From JAKACA01 sp050744865 (GTDB lineage Bacteria; Actinomycetota; Acidimicrobiia; Acidimicrobiales; Bog-793), in NCBI GenBank assembly GCA_050744865.1, contig JBOGHW010000085.1, forward strand, positions 8,970 through 72,969: a stretch of DNA of 64,000 bases, in the 5' to 3' direction. Every line of letters begins with the position of its first letter. The stretch's first letter is position 1. Position numbers and translations under genes: made by a program. This document shows, piece after piece, positions 58,975 to 64,000 of the stretch. Under the pieces are notes generated by a model, which ran no database searches, was not told where the DNA came from, and saw nothing but the letters and a program-made list of their open reading frames with translations.

Positions 58975-59850
58975 TCAACTAAGCACGGCGCCACTCCCGG
59001 CCACGGCATCGACCACCCTGACGAGGGCTGATTCACGCGAGTCGGCGACAGCAGCCTCCATCTGCGCAGCCAGCTCATCGAGCCGCGGGCGACTGCCGGC
59101 CGTCCACCAGGTACCTCCGCTGCCCGCCAACGAAGGGCGCTCTCCGGTCACGCGTTCGACGAGGTCGCGCCACCAGCCAAGGCGCGGCTCGACCAGCAGT
59201 GCCGCAGGCTCGAGATCGTTGCCCCTGTCACCCGGCGGTCCGCCCAGCGCATCCCAGGCCCTGTAGACAGCCGGCGTGGAAACCGGCAAGCGGGGCACGA
59301 CCAGCAAGTAGGACGCCTGCAGATAGTCGAGCGGCTCGACTACCTCACCCACACCCCTGACGCTCGCCCGGCCGCCGACCAGGCAGAAGGGGACGTCCGC
59401 ACCCACAGCCGCTGCCGAAGCGGCGTCCCGGCAGCCCGCCCAGCGCAGGATTGCCGCCGCGTCGGCCGAGCCGCCGCCCAAGCCGGCGGCTGCGGGAATG
59501 CGCTTGGTCAGGCGGACTGCCACCCGACGCCCGACCGCAGCGAGCGCCACCTCGACCAGGTTCCGGCCAGCCGCCCGCGGCGGCGGCGGTCCGGCCGGTT
59601 CGGCCGGCTCGGCCAGCTCGACCGGCCCCGACAGCCCGACCGGCTCGGCCAGACCTCCCATCCACCCCACCTGGTCGACCACGACCAAGCCCTCGCCGGG
59701 GGACAGCTCCAGCTCGTCGCACAAATCGACGCTGACCATCTCGGAGTCGAGCAGGTGGTAACCGTCGGGGCGGACGCCTGTGACGCGCAGCCGCACAGTC
59801 AGCTTGGCTGGCGCGATCAGGCGCCCGACGTCTCGATCCTCCGCTGGCAT
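58975..59850 (-). CDS. ispE: 4-diphosphocytidyl-2-C-methyl-D-erythritol kinase
   Basis: IspE phosphorylates CDP-methylerythritol in the MEP route to isoprenoids. The GHMP-kinase protein of 291 residues has APAKLTVRLRVTGVRPDGYHLL near residue 15, the ATP loop IPAAAGLGGGSADAAA near 120 and GSGGTWWTAG near 250, where GSG is the third kinase motif. A low-complexity Glu/Pro/Ala/Gly insert (about residues 70-92) is unusual. The start, ATG at 59850, overlaps the end of rsmA by 34 bases; a TTG at 59868 is an alternative. Confidence 0.93.
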   Translation of the reverse strand: MPAEDRDVGRLIAPAKLTVRLRVTGVRPDGYHLLDSEMVSVDLCDELELSPGEGLVVVDQVGWMGGLAEPVGLSGPVELAEPAEPAGPPPPRAAGRNLVEVALAAVGRRVAVRLTKRIPAAAGLGGGSADAAAILRWAGCRDAASAAAVGADVPFCLVGGRASVRGVGEVVEPLDYLQASYLLVVPRLPVSTPAVYRAWDALGGPPGDRGNDLEPAALLVEPRLGWWRDLVERVTGERPSLAGSGGTWWTAGSRPRLDELAAQMEAAVADSRESALVRVVDAVAGSGAVLS

Positions 59851-60683
59851 GCCGCCAGCTTGCCCCAAGTCTCGACGTCCAGTTCCTCTGCGCGGGCAGT
59901 CGGCTGGACTCCGGCACCCTCGAAGGCCGCCGGCGCCACCAAACCCGCCAGCGACCGACGCAGCATCTTGCGCCGGCCGGCGAAGCCGGCTCGCACCAAC
60001 CGGTCCGTTTCGGCGTAAGTGGCCTCGGCCGGGTCGATCGGTGGGGCCGGGCGGCGCACGACCTCGACGAGCACCGACTCGACGTTCGGGCGGGGGACGA
60101 AGACGTCGGCAGGCACCCTCCCGACCACCTTGGCCTTCGCGAAGTAGCTGACGCGTACCGAGACGGCGCCGTAGGCCGGAGATCTCGGAAGAGCAGCCAG
60201 GCGCTCCCCTGCCTCTCGCTGGACCATCACGAGCATGCGCCCGATCGCCGGCACGCCGACCAACAGGTCGCAGACCAAGGGCGTGGCCACGTTGTAGGGC
60301 AGGTTCGCCACAAGAACCCAGGGCGGGTCGTCGCTGCCGGCTAGGCCGCCAAGCAGCTCGGCCCAGTCACACTCCATGGCGTCGGCTCGTACGACCCGCA
60401 CCCCCAACGGTTCGACGGACTCCCGCAGCACAGGCTCGATGTAGCGGTCGATCTCCACGGCGGTCACGGACGCCTCCGTGGCGGCCAAGGCGACCGTCAG
60501 CGAGCCGAAGCCTGCTCCGATCTCCAACACGCGGTCGCCCGGCCCGACCTTGGCAAGGCGCGCAATGCGCTCGACCACGTTGGGGTCGACGACGAAGTTC
60601 TGGCCGAGGGCACGAGACGGCTTGATCCCGTGGGCGTTGAGCAGGCCGACGATCTCGGCTCGTCCTGGCGGCCGGCGGCTCAC
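59817..60683 (-). CDS. rsmA: 16S rRNA dimethyladenosine transferase
   Basis: RsmA (KsgA) dimethylates A1518 and A1519 of 16S rRNA during small-subunit assembly. The 288-residue protein has ALGQNFVVDPNVVERIA, the SAM motif VLEIGAGFGSLTVALA, the catalytic NLPYNVATPLV and RPNVESVLVEV, followed by the C-terminal domain with AGFAGRRKMLRRSLAGL. GTG at 60683 starts SRRPPGRAEIVGLL and lies five bases after the tatD stop. It is followed by ispE, the usual order. Confidence 0.95.
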   Translation of the reverse strand: MSRRPPGRAEIVGLLNAHGIKPSRALGQNFVVDPNVVERIARLAKVGPGDRVLEIGAGFGSLTVALAATEASVTAVEIDRYIEPVLRESVEPLGVRVVRADAMECDWAELLGGLAGSDDPPWVLVANLPYNVATPLVCDLLVGVPAIGRMLVMVQREAGERLAALPRSPAYGAVSVRVSYFAKAKVVGRVPADVFVPRPNVESVLVEVVRRPAPPIDPAEATYAETDRLVRAGFAGRRKMLRRSLAGLVAPAAFEGAGVQPTARAEELDVETWGKLAACQRRIETSGA

Positions 60684-60688
60684 GGCGC

Positions 60689-61501
60689 TCAATCGGGCAA
60701 GCCGAACGCCGCTGCCGCATTGGCGGAAGTAGCCATCTCGACGGAGGCAACCTGCAGGCCTTTGAGGGCGGCGATCTGTTGGCCGACATAGGGAAGGAGC
60801 GATGGCTCGTTCGTCTTGCCTCGCATCGGCACAGGAGCCAGGAACGGTGAGTCCGTCTCGACCAGGAGCGAGCCAAGAGGGCAGGCGGTGGCCGCAGCGT
60901 GCACCTCGAAGGCCTTCGGGAACGTGACGATCCCGCTGAACGAGACGTAAGCACCACGGGCCAGGCACTCGGCGGCCTCCTCCGGGCCGCCCGTGAAGCA
61001 GTGAAGGATCGTCCGCGGCGGGACGCCCTCGCGATCGAGGATGGCGAAAGTGTCATCCCATGCGGAACGGGTGTGGATCACGAGCGCCAGCGAGTGCTCG
61101 TGCGCCACGGCGATCTGAGCGGCGAACACCTCGCGCTGTTCGGGCCTCGGCGAGTGGTCGTAGTGGTAGTCGAGACCGCACTCGCCGATCGCCACGACGC
61201 GCGACGTCTCCAGACCTTGTCCGCCGACGAGCTCTCGCAGATGCGCCATCGTCGCCGCCAAGCCCGTCTTTGCGTCGTGAGGATGCAGGCCGACCGTGGC
61301 CCACAGCTCGGGCGCCGGAGCGCGCCAGGCGCCTGTCTCAGCCACACCGGCAACAGCCTGTGCAACGGCCACCGCCCGCCGGGACGTCTCGTCGTCGGTG
61401 CCGACGAGCACAGCGCGCCCGACGCCGGCGGCTGCAGCCCGCTCCAGTACCGCGGGAGGGTCCTCGTCCCACTGAACGTGGCAGTGAGAGTCTGTCCACA
61501 C
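60689..61501 (-). CDS. tatD: TatD-family metal-dependent deoxyribonuclease
   Basis: The 270-residue TIM-barrel enzyme has DSHCHVQ (first metal site), IGECGLDYHYDHSPRPEQ, ALVIHTRSAWDD, ILHCFTGGPEEA and VETDSPFLAP, the complete ligand set. TatD enzymes are 3'-5' exonucleases that act in DNA quality control. GTG at 61501 starts WTDSHCHVQ. It lies between metG and rsmA in one leftward run. Confidence 0.94.
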   Translation of the reverse strand: MWTDSHCHVQWDEDPPAVLERAAAAGVGRAVLVGTDDETSRRAVAVAQAVAGVAETGAWRAPAPELWATVGLHPHDAKTGLAATMAHLRELVGGQGLETSRVVAIGECGLDYHYDHSPRPEQREVFAAQIAVAHEHSLALVIHTRSAWDDTFAILDREGVPPRTILHCFTGGPEEAAECLARGAYVSFSGIVTFPKAFEVHAAATACPLGSLLVETDSPFLAPVPMRGKTNEPSLLPYVGQQIAALKGLQVASVEMATSANAAAAFGLPD

Positions 61502-61517
61502 AGCTCAGCCCTCCGGC

Positions 61518-63050
61518 TCAGTCTGCCGCGCGGCGAGGAAACAACGGCGTTCCCTTCTCCACCCGCAGCCCGCCCGGGTACCCACCCCACGCCAGCACGC
61601 CGGAACGCCCGGCGTTGCCCGCCGCAGAGGGCGACCCGGCAACGCCGAGGCGGCGCCAGATCTCTGCGGCCGAGGCGGGCAGCACAGGCGAGATGAGGAC
61701 GGCGACGATGCGCAGCACCTCAAGGGAGTCACCGAGGACTGCGTCTACTTCCGGGCCGGGCTTCAGCTTCCACGGTTCGACGGCCTCGAGCTCGGCGTTG
61801 GCCGCGCGGATGAGGCGCCAGACGGCGTCGAGCCCTTCGCTCGGCGACAACTCTTCCCAGTGGCGCTGAACTTCAGGCACGAGCTCGCCGGCGGCTGCAC
61901 CGAGCCTGGAGCCGTCAAGCACAGAGCGCGGGACCGGTCCTATGCCGCCGCACTTCGACCCGACGACGGTGGCCACGCGGGCCAGCAGGTTGCCGAGGTT
62001 GTTGGCAAGGTCGGAGTTGTAGCGGGCGATGAGTCCCTCGTAGGTGAAGTCGCCGTCGCTGCCGAGAGTCACGTCCCTCAGCAAGTAGTAACGCAGGGCG
62101 TCGTTGCCCACGTCGGCCGCCACCTCGACCGGATTGATCTGGTTGAAGGCACTCTTGCCCATCTTCTTGCCGCCGACGAGCAGGAAGCCGTGAACGATGA
62201 ACGAGGCCGGCGGGTCGATCCCGGCCGCCATGCACATGGCCGGCCACCAAACGCAGTGGAAGCGGATGATGTCCTTGCCCAACAAGTGACAGGACGACGG
62301 CCACCACTTCTCGAACCGCTCGTTGTCGGAGCCGTAACCGATCGCCGTGATGTAATTGACGAGGGCGTCATACCAGACGTAGAAGACGTGGCCCTCGTCC
62401 CACGGGACCGGCACACCCCAGTCGATTGAGGTCCGGGTGATCGAGATGTCCTGCAGACCGCCCTTGATGATGCCGAGAGCCTCGTTGCGCCGGGTGAGGG
62501 GGAAGATGGCAGCGGGGTGCTGTTCGTACCACTCCAGCAAGCGATCCTCGAAGCGGCTCAGCTCGAAGAACCAGTTCTGTTCCGTGAACCACTCGACAGG
62601 CGTCTCGTGCACGGGGCAACGCTGCTCTGCGAGCAACTCGCTCTCGGCGTAGTAAGCCTCGCACGGTACGCAGTACCACCCCGAGTAGGTGCCCTTGCGC
62701 AGGTACCCGTTGTCATAGATGGCTTGCATGAATACCTGCACGCTGCGCCTGTGACGCTCTTCGGTCGTGCGGATGAAGTCGTCGTTGGTCATGCCGAGCG
62801 CCGCCCAAGCGTCCTTGAAGCGCACGCTCAGCTGGTCGACCCAGGCCTGCGGGCTGACGCCGTTCGCCTGTGCAGTTCGCAGCAGCTTGAGGCCGTGCTC
62901 GTCGGTGCCGGTGAGAAACCAGACGTCGTCGCCCACGAGCCGGTGCCAGCGCGCCAGCGCGTCGGCGACAGTCGTCGAGTAGCCGTTGCCGACATGCGGC
63001 ACGTCGTTGACGTAGTAGATCGGCGTGGTGATGTAGTAGCGGCCCGTCAC
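61518..63050 (-). CDS. metG: Methionyl-tRNA synthetase
   Basis: The 510-residue enzyme charges tRNA-Met. It starts TGRYYITTPIYYVNDVPHVGN (the HIGH-equivalent HVGN), has the insertion with the zinc-like set CVPCEAYY...CPVH near residue 125, FLTGTDEHG near 48 and the KMSKS-equivalent KKMGKSAFNQI near 300. GTG at 63050 fits the family start; longer upstream reading is low-complexity. It is encoded 10 bases after rsmI and 17 bases before tatD. Confidence 0.96.
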   Translation of the reverse strand: MTGRYYITTPIYYVNDVPHVGNGYSTTVADALARWHRLVGDDVWFLTGTDEHGLKLLRTAQANGVSPQAWVDQLSVRFKDAWAALGMTNDDFIRTTEERHRRSVQVFMQAIYDNGYLRKGTYSGWYCVPCEAYYAESELLAEQRCPVHETPVEWFTEQNWFFELSRFEDRLLEWYEQHPAAIFPLTRRNEALGIIKGGLQDISITRTSIDWGVPVPWDEGHVFYVWYDALVNYITAIGYGSDNERFEKWWPSSCHLLGKDIIRFHCVWWPAMCMAAGIDPPASFIVHGFLLVGGKKMGKSAFNQINPVEVAADVGNDALRYYLLRDVTLGSDGDFTYEGLIARYNSDLANNLGNLLARVATVVGSKCGGIGPVPRSVLDGSRLGAAAGELVPEVQRHWEELSPSEGLDAVWRLIRAANAELEAVEPWKLKPGPEVDAVLGDSLEVLRIVAVLISPVLPASAAEIWRRLGVAGSPSAAGNAGRSGVLAWGGYPGGLRVEKGTPLFPRRAAD

Positions 63051-63060
63051 GCGAGCGAGC

Positions 63061-63915
63061 CTACAGAGACGGCACCTCTGCGATTGCCGCCGCGTAGACC
63101 GTGCTGCGGGGAAGGCCCTTGTCGATGGCCACCTGTCGCACGGCGTCGCGGCGTGAGAGACCTTTTGCCATAAGACTTCCGACGGCGGAGTGCAGGCCCG
63201 CGACGTCGCTCTCGGCAGGTGACGGTGGGTCAGACCCGGCAACGACCACCACCAGCTCGCCCCGCACCGGCGCTGCAGCGAACCTGGCGGCGGCCTCTCC
63301 GAGCGTGCCCCGGAATGTCTCCTCGTGCAGCTTGGTGAGCTCCCGGCACACCGCCACGCGCCGGCCCTCCCCACAGGCCGCGGCAAGGTCGGCCAACGTG
63401 GCGGCGACTCGGTGAGGCGACTCGAAGCAAACGCTCGGGCACGGGGCGGCCGCGATCTCTGCCAACAGCGCCCGCCGCTCCGGGCCTTTGCGCGGCAGGA
63501 AGCCTTCGAAGCGCCAGCGGGACAAACCCATTCCCGACACGACTAGCCCGGCCAGCACGGCCGACGGTCCTGGCACAGAAGTGACGGTAAGGCCGTTCTC
63601 GGCGGCGAGGGCGACGAGGCGCTCGCCGGGGTCCGACACTGCGGGCGTGCCGGCGTCGCTCACAAGGGCGACCACGGCGCCACCGGCCATCACCCCTAAG
63701 AGCCAGGGCGCCTTCTCGGCCTCGTTGTGGGCGTTCAGCGACACGAGGCGCTTGGCGGCAACCCCCAGGCGAGACAGCAACAGGCCCGAGTGGCGCGTGT
63801 CCTCGCAGCAGACGATGTCCGCCTCGGCCAGAGCCGACATCGCCCGCGGCGACATGTCGGCCATGTTGCCGATCGGGGTAGCCACAAGGACGAGGCGACC
63901 TGCGGCAGGGCTCAC
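63061..63915 (-). CDS. rsmI: 16S rRNA (cytidine-1402 2'-O)-methyltransferase
   Basis: RsmI methylates C1402 in the decoding centre of 16S rRNA. The 284-residue protein starts SPAAGRLVLVATPIGNMADMSPRA and has IVCCEDTRHSGLLLSRLG, VALVSDAGTPAVSDPG and SVPGPSAVLAGLVVSGM, the SAM-binding TP-methylase fold, plus the C-terminal domain (KGLSRRDAVRQVAIDKGLPRSTVY). GTG at 63915 overlaps the stop of the DUF192 gene (GTGA). Confidence 0.95.
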   Translation of the reverse strand: MSPAAGRLVLVATPIGNMADMSPRAMSALAEADIVCCEDTRHSGLLLSRLGVAAKRLVSLNAHNEAEKAPWLLGVMAGGAVVALVSDAGTPAVSDPGERLVALAAENGLTVTSVPGPSAVLAGLVVSGMGLSRWRFEGFLPRKGPERRALLAEIAAAPCPSVCFESPHRVAATLADLAAACGEGRRVAVCRELTKLHEETFRGTLGEAAARFAAAPVRGELVVVVAGSDPPSPAESDVAGLHSAVGSLMAKGLSRRDAVRQVAIDKGLPRSTVYAAAIAEVPSL

Positions 63916-64000
63916 CCGTCGATCTCCAGCTTGTCTCCCGCTTTCAGGCCCCATCGCTCGAAAGCGCCTGCCTCGGCCTCGAGCATGTGCTTGGCGCGGC
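63912..64000 (-). CDS. DUF192 family protein, C-terminal end (runs off window)
   Basis: Only the last 28 or so codons are in the window. They read AKHMLEAEAGAFERWGLKAGDKLEIDG before the stop, which matches the end of DUF192 proteins (H-x-LE-x2-AG-x3-R-x-GLK-x-GD). The function of the family is unknown; many members are secreted. Its stop overlaps the rsmI start. Confidence 0.7.
   Translation of the reverse strand, partial: RAKHMLEAEAGAFERWGLKAGDKLEIDG

Overview
The window is high-GC DNA from an actinobacterium, most likely of the class Acidimicrobiia. The signs are strong G/C preference at third codon positions, frequent GTG starts, genes joined by ATGA or GTGA overlaps, mycothiol-linked enzymes (an MshA-like glycosyltransferase, a mycothiol-type isomerase and a DsbA-like reductase), a nickel superoxide dismutase with its own peptidase, and the actinobacterial ribosomal protein bS22. 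The relative order XRE regulator - mshA - proC - small HTH protein - hemA recalls the mycobacterial Rv0474-Rv0509 region. Taxonomy is an inference.

Left core, 1-7.9 kb: a mostly leftward run carries the sodX peptidase, rsiG, an XRE regulator, an mshA-like gene, proC, a small HTH regulator, an acyl-CoA ligase, rex and hemA. sodN diverges from sodX. The RsiG-like protein carries the cyclic-di-GMP signature E(X)3S(X)2R(X)3Q(X)3D exactly in one helix, and with one change in a second helix. A PAS-GAF-GGDEF-EAL enzyme that could make or destroy the same messenger lies at 23-25 kb.

Mixed metabolism and envelope, 7.4-25 kb: MoaD and DksA-like small proteins, an aldehyde dehydrogenase, a DUF222/HNH protein with an unclear 3' end, YlxP, a sulfatase, a GH43-like lipoprotein, a leucine-type dehydrogenase, a VKOR/DUF929 thiol-oxidation pair, an MFS transporter, an HtrA protease, a phosphatase, a CpdA-like phosphodiesterase and a fatty acid desaturase behind a perfect 18-bp palindrome.

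Aromatic catabolism, 25.6-35.6 kb: a benzoate-CoA-ligase-family enzyme, a fused flavin monooxygenase/old-yellow-enzyme reductase of the 2-aminobenzoyl-CoA type, RidA, an SDR and a BadI-like hydrolase look like one CoA-dependent pathway. Thiol-dependent helpers, a dienelactone hydrolase and a thioesterase follow.

Accessory region, 35-57 kb: secreted proteins, two VapBC modules around a short Erm(37)-type rRNA methyltransferase with a possible leader peptide, an IS110 remnant beside an XRE/unknown/nucleotidyltransferase cassette, a block of secreted proteins (a 14-repeat beta-propeller protein, a companion, an S53 acid protease and a TAP-like peptidase), decayed sigma-factor remnants, and a stand-alone Cas1 with a C-terminal zinc ribbon and HTH but no CRISPR array or other cas gene. 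The stand-alone Cas1 is the least explained element in the window.

Right core, 57-64 kb: tRNA-Gln, carbonic anhydrase, a double Clp-N protein with a zinc ribbon, bS22, and a leftward housekeeping run DUF192 - rsmI - metG - tatD - rsmA - ispE.

Gene calls rest on reading translated sequence and motifs. No database search was possible.
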